DNA from: Sulfurimonas sp.
Lineage (GTDB): Bacteria; Campylobacterota; Campylobacteria; Campylobacterales; Sulfurimonadaceae
Assembly: GCF_028713515.1 (NCBI RefSeq)
Contig: NZ_JAQTOD010000003.1
Span: 338,711 to 402,710 of the forward strand
Length of the DNA stretch: 64,000 nucleotides
Direction: 5' to 3'
The notes under the pieces are model-generated. The model searched no databases. It was not told where the DNA came from and was given only the letters and a program-made list of their open reading frames with translations. This document shows, in pieces, positions 16,313-24,688 of this stretch (positions within the stretch are counted from its first letter, which is position 1; each line of letters starts with the position of its first letter). The position numbers and the translations under genes are program-made.

Positions 16313-17798
16313 ACTTTTCCCCACGCTTTTTTGCTTTAAATAGAACAGGTGTTCCGCTAAAGTTGAACGCTTCTCTTAGTTGATTAGTGAGATATCTTCT
16401 GTATGTAAAATGAAGTCCTCTTGGCTTATTCATAACTATAGCAATTTTAGGCGGTCTTGTTTCATATTGTGTTGCATAGTAAACTCTAATAACTTGCCCA
16501 CGCATACTTGGAAGTTGATGTCTTCTTAGGGCTTTCTCCATAACAACATTGAGCTCTGAAGTTTTTATGCGTTGAGAGTAATTTTCATTTATCTGCAATA
16601 TCATATCATAGAGCTTATCAACTCTTCTGTGAGTATTTGCAGATAGTGTTATGATTGGAGCATAGGCCAAAAATTTAAACCTATCTCTAACATTCTCAAT
16701 AATCTTGTCATAGTCTTCTCTTTGCGCAATATCCCACTTGTTTAGAACTATTATACAAGCAAGTCTGTTTTGATCAACTAAGCCAGCAATTTTCTCATCA
16801 AGATCCATAAACGGTTCGCTTGCATCTAAAACAACAAGAGCCATATTTGAGTTTTCAAGCATCTCTTTTGTTCTCATAAGAGCAAATTTTTCGATACCTA
16901 CAATCTTTCCGCGGCGTCTTAAACCTGCGGTATCAACAAATGTTAGTTGTTTGCCTTTGTAGTCAATGCTCTCATCGATTGGATCAATTGTTGTTCCTGC
17001 AACACTGCTTACAACAGATCGCTCTTCGCCAAGCAGAGCATTTAAAAGGGAGCTTTTTCCAACATTAGTCCTGCCTATTATGGAAATTTTGATGTGATTG
17101 ATATCATTTTCATCAAACTCTTTTATTTTATCATTTTGGGCAAAGATTGAGTCATCATCAAATTCTTCCTCCTCTTCTGCATCTGAATAGAAGAAACCAT
17201 CATCTTCCTCTTCCTCGTCATGCTCTTCAAAGAAATCATCCTCTTCAATACTATCCTCTTCATTCTCTATATCGTCTTGCGACTCTTCATCTTCTTCTGC
17301 TACGATATCACAATCGGGAATTTTACTATAAAGCCAGTCAAATAGCTCAGAGGTGCTTCTGTTGTGTGCTACGGATATTCCAAAAATAGCATCAGTACCA
17401 AATTCATAAAAATCCCATAGTTTATCTTTCATCTTATCATTATCTATTTTGTTTACCACAAGTGCGACATCTTTACCGAGCGCTTGTAGTTGATAGAAAA
17501 GTTTTTTATCATCTTCCTCTGGCAAACTTTTTCCATCAACCATAAACAAAATTATGTCTGCATTTTTTGCAGCCAAGAGTGATTTTTCTTTGATTTTATC
17601 AAACAATTCACACCCTTGGTCTAGTCCACCCGTATCGAGTAGCAGAGCTTGTTTATTTAGAATCATTACCGGTCGTCTTTTAACATCCCTTGTAGTTCCA
17701 GCTATATCTGAAGTAATAGCGTCTCTTTTTTTAACAAGTCTGTTAAAAAGTGAGCTTTTGCCAACATTTGGACGACCTATAATAGCGATTTTTTTCAT
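16311..17798 (-). CDS. der: Ribosome-assembly GTPase Der (EngA)
   Basis: A 495-aa GTPase with two tandem Era-like G domains and a C-terminal KH-like domain, needed for 50S assembly. G1 motifs are GRPNVGKSS (8-16) and GRTNVGKSS (242-250); each has DTAG/DTGG and NKxD. The two domains are joined by a very acidic linker (about 167-233), rich in Asp/Glu runs, longer than the usual Der linker. The C-terminus RPPKIAIVMNKPRGLHFTYRRYLTN is typical. A TATAAT about 40 nt upstream and an AAGG ribosome site suggest its own promoter. Confidence 0.94.
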   Translation of the reverse strand: MKKIAIIGRPNVGKSSLFNRLVKKRDAITSDIAGTTRDVKRRPVMILNKQALLLDTGGLDQGCELFDKIKEKSLLAAKNADIILFMVDGKSLPEEDDKKLFYQLQALGKDVALVVNKIDNDKMKDKLWDFYEFGTDAIFGISVAHNRSTSELFDWLYSKIPDCDIVAEEDEESQDDIENEEDSIEEDDFFEEHDEEEEDDGFFYSDAEEEEEFDDDSIFAQNDKIKEFDENDINHIKISIIGRTNVGKSSLLNALLGEERSVVSSVAGTTIDPIDESIDYKGKQLTFVDTAGLRRRGKIVGIEKFALMRTKEMLENSNMALVVLDASEPFMDLDEKIAGLVDQNRLACIIVLNKWDIAQREDYDKIIENVRDRFKFLAYAPIITLSANTHRRVDKLYDMILQINENYSQRIKTSELNVVMEKALRRHQLPSMRGQVIRVYYATQYETRPPKIAIVMNKPRGLHFTYRRYLTNQLREAFNFSGTPVLFKAKKRGEK

Positions 17799-17921
17799 TT
17801 GATTTACCTTGTTTTTGTGAAGAAAATTTGTAGTTAGTGTGGAATTATAGCTAAATAAAAAGTGATAAGGTTTAACTTTTGGTGAGGGAGTTTATGAGCG
17901 TCTTTGCTTATGATTGCAGTT

Positions 17922-18329
17922 TTATTTGTCAAGAATCAGCCAGATGTATATCTCATCGCTTATTGGATCTCTCCATACATCTTCAATGTGGGCTGTAACA
18001 TTGCTTGAGTTTACTGAGTATGAACCTTGCGTTTCCATGGATAGTGTAGAGTTGTCGTTTACAACTCTATCTTTTTTTTCAATACTTAGGGATATTTTTA
18101 CACCTTGCTGTAATGCTAACTCATCAAGTCCTCGCGTGATCGCGAGTTCTCTTTGAAAAGCTAGACCTTTATAGTGTCTATTTGCAGTTCCAATTGCTCC
18201 TATTTTACCATTTAGACTTGGGTTTAAAACCCAAGCAGGTTGCAAATCTTTTGAATCTTTTGGTAAAGGTTTAACACAACCAACAAGAATTAACGCAAGA
18301 AGTAGTGAAAAGGCAAATATTTTTAGCAT
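17922..18329 (-). CDS. LPP20-family lipoprotein (short)
   Basis: A 135-aa lipoprotein with lipobox LVGC (Cys18), then QPAWVLNP and GAIGTANRHYKGLAFQRELAITRGLDELALQ. This AIG-A-x-GLA-Q-x-ELA-x-RGLDELA arrangement is characteristic of the LPP20 domain, which includes Helicobacter Lpp20 and the flagellar lipoprotein FlgP. It starts with a TAATG overlap on the preceding LPP20 gene, so two related lipoproteins are made together. Outer-membrane localisation is likely; function is not shown by sequence. Confidence 0.75.
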   Translation of the reverse strand: MLKIFAFSLLLALILVGCVKPLPKDSKDLQPAWVLNPSLNGKIGAIGTANRHYKGLAFQRELAITRGLDELALQQGVKISLSIEKKDRVVNDNSTLSMETQGSYSVNSSNVTAHIEDVWRDPISDEIYIWLILDK

Positions 18330-18904
18330 TAGTTAGTTGGAAACTCTTTGTCTAATCCTTCTAGAGCATTTTTAGATTGAAATTGTTGCCAAAGAGCTTC
18401 GTCATTTTTAAAGCTAGTTTTAACTTTTTCTTTTACCTCTTTGTTTACTGTAGCTTCAGGAACAGTTACAAGCATATAAAGAGCACCTGATGGAGCAGTC
18501 CAAGTGTCAACACCTTTTGAACCACTTAAATCAATTTTAGCAATTTGCTTTGAAACACTTGTTGCAACAGCGTCAACAGTCTCTCCTGAACCAACACCAG
18601 TCGTGCGAGTAAATGTCTCAACTTTTGCTTTTACTTGAGTTTGAATCTGTTGAGCTAAGTCTTGTCTACCATTTGCAGTAGCAATTGTTCTCATATGACC
18701 CATTCCAGCGGCACTCTTAGGAGTTATTCCAACACCAGCATAAGCACCCTCCATCATAGGAACACAAGTCCATTTTGGAGCTAAAACACCCTCTTGCTTA
18801 CAACGAAAGTCAGCGTCTTTTTCAGGTGCTACAGAAGAGTTACACCCTGAGATAGAAGCAGCTATTAAGCCTGCTAAAGCTATTGATGAAAGAGTTTTGA
18901 TCAT
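18329..18904 (-). CDS. LPP20-family lipoprotein (long)
   Basis: A 191-aa lipoprotein with lipobox ISGC (Cys21). The mature part shows AYAGVGITPKSAAGMGHMRTIATANGRQDLAQQIQ, an LPP20-type helix-strand pattern, followed by polar beta strands with TWTAPSGALYMLVTVPE. Three more Cys near the N-terminus (CKQEG, WTCVP) may form a disulfide. A strong AAGGAG ribosome site precedes the ATG. It is the first gene of a two-gene lipoprotein operon and diverges from the phosphoribosyltransferase. Confidence 0.75.
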   Translation of the reverse strand: MIKTLSSIALAGLIAASISGCNSSVAPEKDADFRCKQEGVLAPKWTCVPMMEGAYAGVGITPKSAAGMGHMRTIATANGRQDLAQQIQTQVKAKVETFTRTTGVGSGETVDAVATSVSKQIAKIDLSGSKGVDTWTAPSGALYMLVTVPEATVNKEVKEKVKTSFKNDEALWQQFQSKNALEGLDKEFPTN

Positions 18905-18966
18905 ACGATCTCCTTAAAATTAGATGTAACATTCTATCAATTCTAATCTTAAATAAGTTTTTTTAG

Positions 18967-18972
18967 TATAAT
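18967..18972 (+). promoter_or_regulatory. -10 box 6 nt before the phosphoribosyltransferase ATG
   Basis: TATAAT after a T-run ends 6 nt before the ATG at 18979. The geometry is identical to alr and the EamA gene and predicts a leaderless mRNA. Confidence 0.55.
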
Positions 18973-18978
18973 TTGAGC

Positions 18979-19422
18979 ATGAAATATTACGCTTATAATG
19001 ATTTTAAAAATGATGTAAACACTCTGATTTCTATGGTTGCTGAGTTTGAAGCAGAGGCAATAGTTGCTATTGCGAGAGGTGGATTGACCCTTTCTCATGC
19101 TTTGGCGGAGGGATTAAATATAAGAGATGTCCAAAGTATAAGAACTGAATTTTATGATATTCAGATAAAAAGAGACGAGATTGCAATATTTGGAAGTTGT
19201 AATTTTAAGGAGGTTAAGAGGGTTTTAGTTGTTGATGATATCTCTGATAGTGGCGAGACACTGAGTGTTGTAATGGGTTGTTTGAAGTCAGAGTTTAAAA
19301 ATATAGAGTTTAAATCCGCAACACTTTTCTATAAAGAAACTTCAAAATATGAGCCAGATTTTTGGATAAATATTGCCGATGATTGGATAGATTTTTTTTG
19401 GGAGAGAGACTTTATGCGGTAG
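18979..19422 (+). CDS. Phosphoribosyltransferase domain protein
   Basis: A 147-aa type I phosphoribosyltransferase with the PRPP-binding motif VVDDISDSGET (84-94) and the early AIARGGLTLSHAL loop. It probably salvages a purine base (xanthine or hypoxanthine/guanine type), but the base-specificity hood is not diagnostic. The C-terminus ends WIDFFWERDFMR, typical of bacterial xanthine PRT-like proteins. I chose the ATG at 18979 over the TTG at 18973 because the -10 box leaves no room for a longer leader. Confidence 0.78.
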   Translation: MKYYAYNDFKNDVNTLISMVAEFEAEAIVAIARGGLTLSHALAEGLNIRDVQSIRTEFYDIQIKRDEIAIFGSCNFKEVKRVLVVDDISDSGETLSVVMGCLKSEFKNIEFKSATLFYKETSKYEPDFWINIADDWIDFFWERDFMR

Positions 19423-19446
19423 TGTAAAAACTATGGTTTAGTCCAG

Positions 19447-19809
19447 TTAGTATAGTCCACCTCTTTTTTTAAAATCTGTCTCATAGATATATGTAGAAAT
19501 ATCTCTTAATACTTCTTTATCGAAGCCAAGATCAGGCATAAGAGCATGTTTTTTGATGGCATCTTGCATGATGGAAGTTTTAGCATTTGGATGCTCAACC
19601 CATGCACTCATATAGTTTACAAAATCCTCTTTTTTGCTAAACACACTCAGATATCTGCTCCTTAACTCTACCATTGATGGCGCAGATACTGTTTTTGTCT
19701 CATGGTGACAAGTTAAACAATTGCCATTAAAGAGAAGTGAGCTTGCGTTGTCTGCTTCAAGTAAGCATGAAACAGAAAGAAAAAGTAGTAGTTTTTTAGA
19801 TTTTAACAC
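19447..19809 (-). CDS. Small monoheme c-type cytochrome
   Basis: A 120-aa secreted protein with a signal peptide (about 1-19) and one heme-attachment motif CLTCH (C31-H35) after FNGN, giving a class I cytochrome c pattern. M91 in HALMPDLGF is the likely sixth heme ligand. The C-terminal IYETDF resembles the terminal helix of the family. It overlaps the upstream TerB/J-domain gene by 14 nt. It would be a periplasmic electron carrier; the partner is unknown. Confidence 0.82.
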   Translation of the reverse strand: MLKSKKLLLFLSVSCLLEADNASSLLFNGNCLTCHHETKTVSAPSMVELRSRYLSVFSKKEDFVNYMSAWVEHPNAKTSIMQDAIKKHALMPDLGFDKEVLRDISTYIYETDFKKRGGLY

Positions 19810-20560
19810 TTTCTTTAACCTTTTTTATCATCTCATACGCTTGATTTATCTCTTGAGTTTTGGCAGTCGCCTCTTTCATATACGCCTCATCACTGTTTTG
19901 TGACTTTATGATGTCTGGATGGTACTTGCGAACCAAATCTCTATATGCTTTTTTAATCACGCTTATATCATCACTCTCTTTTACGCCCAAAAGTGCGTAA
20001 GCATCGCTTATATTTGTTTTAGGCTTGACATTTTTCATAATGTTTTCAAATTGGTCAAAAATAGCATGATAGTTGTCGGGGTCAAACTCAAAAGCCTCAG
20101 CTATGGTTATGAGCACTTCATCTTCGCTCTTGCTAACCTCTCCGTCAATAAAAGCCAACTGAATTAAAAAGCCCATAAATTGCTGCTGTTTTGCTCTATC
20201 TTTTTTGGTTGCATTCCCGAGTGTTTGTGCGATTTGGGCTAAATTATCAAAGTTATCTTTTTCTTCGTAAAATATCTCTTTTAATATCTCTTTTGTTTTA
20301 GTGGGCTCTGGAAAAATTGCTGAGATATCATCAAACATTATCCCAACAAGCTGTGCTTCAAGTGCATCAACTCTTCCGTCGGCTTTAGCTACTTTGGCGA
20401 CAAGTGCGACAAAAAGACCCAAATCGCTTCGCTTAAGGGACTCTTTGCTTACTGAGAAATTTTTAAAAGCTTCCGCTGAGTATGCTGTGTATCTTGAGTA
20501 ACTCTTAAATATCCAGTAAAAAAATCCAATCACGATTGCTAGAAGTACTATGTTTCCCAT
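19796..20560 (-). CDS. DjlA-like protein with TerB and J domains
   Basis: A 254-aa protein with one N-terminal membrane helix (about 3-19), a TerB-like helical domain (about 48-160, with KVAKADGRVDALEAQLV and AFIDGEVSKSEDEVL), and a C-terminal J domain with the HPD motif at 214-216 in RKYHPDII. This is the layout of the membrane-anchored DnaK co-chaperone DjlA. Its J domain would stimulate DnaK at the inner membrane. A TATAAT and AAAGGGA precede the ATG. It diverges from the EamA gene and leads into the cytochrome gene. Confidence 0.85.
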   Translation of the reverse strand: MGNIVLLAIVIGFFYWIFKSYSRYTAYSAEAFKNFSVSKESLKRSDLGLFVALVAKVAKADGRVDALEAQLVGIMFDDISAIFPEPTKTKEILKEIFYEEKDNFDNLAQIAQTLGNATKKDRAKQQQFMGFLIQLAFIDGEVSKSEDEVLITIAEAFEFDPDNYHAIFDQFENIMKNVKPKTNISDAYALLGVKESDDISVIKKAYRDLVRKYHPDIIKSQNSDEAYMKEATAKTQEINQAYEMIKKVKESVKI

Positions 20561-20612
20561 AATTTCCCTTTATTGTTTTGATAATTATAGAAAATAGAAG
20601 TTAATAAAGAGC

Positions 20613-20618
20613 TATAAT
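20613..20618 (+). promoter_or_regulatory. -10 box 6 nt before the EamA transporter ATG
   Basis: TATAAT ends 6 nt before the ATG at 20625, leaving no leader or ribosome site between. Confidence 0.55.
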
Positions 20619-20624
20619 TGCTCA

Positions 20625-21512
20625 ATGAAAAGATTAAAAGAGTTTAACAGCGGTATTAAGTATATGCTTTTTGCATCATTTTTGTTTGCCATTATGGGGG
20701 CATTTGCAAAGCTTGCTTCAGCATATATGAGTTCACTTGAAGTTGTTTTTTTTAGAAATATTTTTGGTGTTTTTATCATAGGCTATGCCATATACAAAAA
20801 ACCAATGACAAAAAAAGGTTCAAAACCATTTTTGCTCTTCTTTCGAGGCTTAATGGGGTTTTTAGCGCTTCTCGCATATTTTTATAATGTTGCTCATATA
20901 CCTCTTGGCGACGCGATGACATTTTCAAAAACAGCCCCGATTTTTACTGCTATTTTTGCATGGTTATTTTTAAATGAAAAGTTATCCGTAAATGCTTGGT
21001 TTGGGGTATTTGTAGGGTTTGCAGGCATACTTTTGATAACTCAGCCTTCAAATATAGGTTTTACAAAGTACGATTTACTTGGAATTTTTAGTGGGGTAGG
21101 CGCTGCACTTGCTTATACCTCCATTAGAGAGCTTAAAGAGTATTATGACACAAGAGCAATCGTTCTCTCTTTTACTTTAGTTGGAACGGTTGGTCCAATA
21201 ATCTTGATGATTTTGTCAAAATACTTTTATATTACGAGCTTGGATTTTATGCTTGGTGAGTTTGTGATGCCCATTGGAATTATTTGGATTTATATCATTG
21301 GACTTGGAGTGTTGGGGACTTTGTCTCAGTATTACATGACAAAAGCATACAGTGAAACAAAGGCTGGAATTATTGGTGCAATTAGCTATACAGGAATCAT
21401 CTTTTCGATAATTGTTGGAGTTTTGCTTGGTGATATATTTCCTGATATTATAACTATTTGTGGGATTGTTTTGATTGTGCTTGCTGGAATTGTTGTGGCT
21501 AAAGAGAAATAG
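20625..21512 (+). CDS. EamA/DMT-family transporter
   Basis: A 295-aa inner-membrane protein with ten predicted helices in two homologous EamA halves (about 10-140 and 150-293). Recognisable marks are FFRNIFGVF, FRGLMGFLALLAYF and the glycine-rich VFVGFAGILLI. The closest resemblance is to the S-adenosylmethionine/amino acid DMT exporters (RhaT superfamily), but the substrate cannot be named. It has no obvious operon partner; the next gene starts 133 nt later with its own leader. Confidence 0.82.
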   Translation: MKRLKEFNSGIKYMLFASFLFAIMGAFAKLASAYMSSLEVVFFRNIFGVFIIGYAIYKKPMTKKGSKPFLLFFRGLMGFLALLAYFYNVAHIPLGDAMTFSKTAPIFTAIFAWLFLNEKLSVNAWFGVFVGFAGILLITQPSNIGFTKYDLLGIFSGVGAALAYTSIRELKEYYDTRAIVLSFTLVGTVGPIILMILSKYFYITSLDFMLGEFVMPIGIIWIYIIGLGVLGTLSQYYMTKAYSETKAGIIGAISYTGIIFSIIVGVLLGDIFPDIITICGIVLIVLAGIVVAKEK

Positions 21513-21645
21513 CAATTTTTATGTGATAAAATAAATAGTTAGTTTTATTAAAATTAATTTAACTTTAAAAGTAGTATTCTTATAACTATTTGGATTTTTT
21601 AGCATAAGAATTTTCAATAAAACAGTTACCATCTAAAGGTTTGTA

Positions 21646-23958
21646 GTGAATTCAGAAAGTATTTTTAAATTAAATCTAACTACTCGCCTTTTTTGGATTA
21701 TAAGTGTGCTTGTTGTAGTTGGGTTGACGATTGACACGCTCAAACGCTATAGCCAAACAAAAGAGGCAATTGAGCTAGAGGGTTACAACAGGGCAAAAGC
21801 CTTAAATGAATACTTGTTATCTATGCGGTATGTCTATCATCAACAATTTTTAAAAAGCGGAATTGATCTCAACGACTCTACTGTTGGATTTTTGCCAGCA
21901 CATGCTTCCACTCTTATTAGTGATGAGTTTTCAAAAAGAACAACTCAGGGCATAACTATCCGAAATGTCTCCGATCGACCTCGAAATCAAAAAAACAGAG
22001 CAGACAAGCTTGAAGCGGAGTCTATCGCTTACTTTAAAGCATATCCAGAAAAAACCCAATTTGTTAAGACTATTGTGCAAAACGGAGAAGAGTCTCTATT
22101 TTTCAGTGAGCCATTAAAAATTGTCCCATATTGTCTTGCTTGTCATGGAGAGATAGATAAAGTAAATGGGTATATAAAAGATAGATACAACGATACGGCG
22201 TATGGCTATAAAGTTGGCGATATAAGAGGTGTTACTAGTATAAAAATACCTAAATATATTTTTAAAGACCCTGCAATGAAGATTTTCTTAAATGCTACTT
22301 TTATTAATTTTGGAATCTCTCTTTTGTTTTTGGCGTTTATATACATAGTTATACGAAGACTTACTTATCGCGAAGCTCATATAAAGCAAGAGTTAGAGGT
22401 GATGGTAAAAGAAAAAACAACAAAACTCGAAAATGCATATTTGCATGAAAAACATCTTCGTTCAGTGCTTAGAACGGTGGCGGATGTAAATCAAGTCTTA
22501 ATTACAGCAAAGAGTATAGAAGAGCTTATAGATCAAGCTGCATCGGCATTAAGTCTTAATGACTCTTTTTCAAGTGTTAAAATAGCCATCATGAGAGGTA
22601 AAGCGCTAGAAGTTATGGCTTCTTATAGCCCATGGAATGAGAAGATGATAACAAAAGTAGATATAGATGTTTTTGAATCTGCTCAGCAACTTTTGATTTT
22701 AGATTTAAAGAACGATAGTGTGCCAGAATTTTGTAGAGAAAAAGCAGAACTGTACGGTATTAGTACGATTTACTCCACTCCTCTTAAGAGCAATAGTTTT
22801 GCAAAAGAGTCAATAGGTGTTATGACGATATGCACAACAATGGAGAATGGATTTAGTGATGATGACATTAATATGCTTGATGAGCTCGCTGGTGATATAG
22901 GCTTTGCTATTAATTCATTTATACAACAAGACGCGCTGGAGTTTTTGCGTGAGGAAAAAATTAAAAGATATCAAGATTTTATTGAAGCGCTTGTGGAAAT
23001 GATAGAACAAAGAGACACTTATACCGCAGGACATACCGCAAGGGTTGCTGAGTACTCTTCTATGATAGCTACAGAGCTTGGGTTATCTAAGAAAAATATA
23101 AAAGATTTAGTTGAAGCAGCAAAGATTCATGATATAGGTAAAGTTGTTACGCCAGATTCTGTACTGCTAAAACCTGGAGCGCTAACAAAACTTGAGTATG
23201 ACCTTATCAAAGAGCATGTTATTGCTGGCTATGAGGTGCTCTCAAATATAGATTCATACAAAGAACTAGCAGAGATAGTTCTGCTTCATCATGAGAGATT
23301 TGATGGAAGCGGTTACCCATATGGTAAACAAGGGGATGAGATCTCGCTCTCTGGGTGTATATTGGCGATTGCAGACTCGTTTGATGCTATGACAACAAAC
23401 AGAATTTATAAACCTAGAAAAAGTGTGGAAATAGCTATCGCTGAACTAAAAGAGTTGAGTGGAAGTCATTACCATCCGCTAGCTGTTGCGGCGGCAACAA
23501 AAGTATTGGCAGATGTTAAAATAAATCAGATCATAGACCAGATAGTACCAATGAGCGAGATAGAAAAAGAGAGATTGAGTTATTTCTTTCAAGATAGACT
23601 CACAAAACTATACAATGAGGAGTACTTTACTCTTGTTGTTGATGGTCGTTCAGGGTACCAGATTCCTGATAGCTTAAGTGTAATTTCACTATCTAATTTC
23701 ACAAAATACAACAGAGAGAAAACTTGGGATGGTGGCAATAAGTTGCTCATAGAGTTTGCAGAGTTTTTGAAAAAAGAGATGAATGAGCTTTTAGTGTTTA
23801 GAATTTGGGGTGATAGGTTTGTGGTTGCGGATTGTAACTTAGATTTAGAGGGAATAATGACTCTCTCTCCGCTTATAAAGAATAATATATCATACAAAAT
23901 AAAAACAATAAAAGCACCGTTTAAAAATATCAAAGAAGAAATTTTAAGAGAACTATAG
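21646..23958 (+). CDS. Heme-c sensor / GAF / HD-GYP c-di-GMP phosphodiesterase with degenerate GGDEF
   Basis: A 770-aa membrane sensor. Order: membrane helix (about 14-29); periplasmic DUF3365/Tll0287-type domain with a heme-c site CLACH (C163-H167); second helix (about 215-237); coiled coil (245-270); GAF-like domain (275-425); HD-GYP domain with H495-D496 in KIHDIGK and HHERFDGSGYP (548-558); and a C-terminal GGDEF-like fold starting DRLTKLYNEEYF. The GGDEF signature is WGDRF (721-725), so cyclase activity is unlikely. The HD-GYP residues are intact, so c-di-GMP hydrolysis controlled by a heme-sensed signal (redox, O2 or NO) is the likely output. Start is a GTG with AAAGG upstream. Confidence 0.87.
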   Translation: MNSESIFKLNLTTRLFWIISVLVVVGLTIDTLKRYSQTKEAIELEGYNRAKALNEYLLSMRYVYHQQFLKSGIDLNDSTVGFLPAHASTLISDEFSKRTTQGITIRNVSDRPRNQKNRADKLEAESIAYFKAYPEKTQFVKTIVQNGEESLFFSEPLKIVPYCLACHGEIDKVNGYIKDRYNDTAYGYKVGDIRGVTSIKIPKYIFKDPAMKIFLNATFINFGISLLFLAFIYIVIRRLTYREAHIKQELEVMVKEKTTKLENAYLHEKHLRSVLRTVADVNQVLITAKSIEELIDQAASALSLNDSFSSVKIAIMRGKALEVMASYSPWNEKMITKVDIDVFESAQQLLILDLKNDSVPEFCREKAELYGISTIYSTPLKSNSFAKESIGVMTICTTMENGFSDDDINMLDELAGDIGFAINSFIQQDALEFLREEKIKRYQDFIEALVEMIEQRDTYTAGHTARVAEYSSMIATELGLSKKNIKDLVEAAKIHDIGKVVTPDSVLLKPGALTKLEYDLIKEHVIAGYEVLSNIDSYKELAEIVLLHHERFDGSGYPYGKQGDEISLSGCILAIADSFDAMTTNRIYKPRKSVEIAIAELKELSGSHYHPLAVAAATKVLADVKINQIIDQIVPMSEIEKERLSYFFQDRLTKLYNEEYFTLVVDGRSGYQIPDSLSVISLSNFTKYNREKTWDGGNKLLIEFAEFLKKEMNELLVFRIWGDRFVVADCNLDLEGIMTLSPLIKNNISYKIKTIKAPFKNIKEEILREL

Positions 23959-23959
23959 T

Positions 23960-24688
23960 TTATTTTTCAGAGATTCTAAAACGAGCATATAGTGCGTTAT
24001 GGTCTGAGTGTTTTGCTGTATCTATTACATGGCTATCTTTGAGCTCTATTCCGCGATAAAAAATATGATCAAGTTTATGACGCATAAAAGATTTGATTAG
24101 ATGACCGTGGTCCATTGTGACTGATTGAAGATGCAGTGTGTGAGCGAGTTTTGAAAGCGTCTCCATCCTTTTTTTATTCCAACTGTTAAAATCCCCTGCG
24201 ACAATCATCGCTCCCTCATGATGGCGAAGTACTTCTATGATTTGGTCCATCTCTTTGTTATAGACATTGGTTCCTCTAAAGTTAATTGCATGGAGATTTA
24301 CTAACAGTAAAGTCTCACCATTTTTAAGTTTGTATGATGAAAAAACGGCACTTTTGTGGGTTGCAAGTACGCTCTCTTTATGTTTAGATAGAAGTGAAAA
24401 TGTTTTTATTTCAGGAATGCACGCGCCGTTCATAACACCATAAATATTGTTAAAAATTTTGATATTAGGAGCGAATGAGAGATGAAATTGATTGAGGAAA
24501 GATTTACTACCCATATTTATTTTAACTTCTTGGAAGGCAATCAAATCTACTTTGTGTTCCCTAAGCAGTGATTCAAGATAGTTGTTAAAACGGATTTTGT
24601 CATTTTGTTTATAAATATTCCAGCACAGAAGCCCAAACTCACTTGTCAGTTTCTCCTTTTTAGATTTGATAAGCTCTTGTTTAATCAT
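23960..24688 (-). CDS. Endonuclease/exonuclease/phosphatase-family hydrolase
   Basis: A 242-aa EEP-fold metal-dependent phosphohydrolase. Motifs: LCWNIYK at the start, QEV (53-55), GDFNSW (165-170), LDHIF (206-210) and the catalytic SDHNAL (228-233). Family substrates range from DNA to phospholipids. It overlaps the upstream cls gene by 4 nt (ATGA), so a link to lipid or membrane processes is possible. No signal peptide is seen. Confidence 0.82.
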   Translation of the reverse strand: MIKQELIKSKKEKLTSEFGLLCWNIYKQNDKIRFNNYLESLLREHKVDLIAFQEVKINMGSKSFLNQFHLSFAPNIKIFNNIYGVMNGACIPEIKTFSLLSKHKESVLATHKSAVFSSYKLKNGETLLLVNLHAINFRGTNVYNKEMDQIIEVLRHHEGAMIVAGDFNSWNKKRMETLSKLAHTLHLQSVTMDHGHLIKSFMRHKLDHIFYRGIELKDSHVIDTAKHSDHNALYARFRISEK

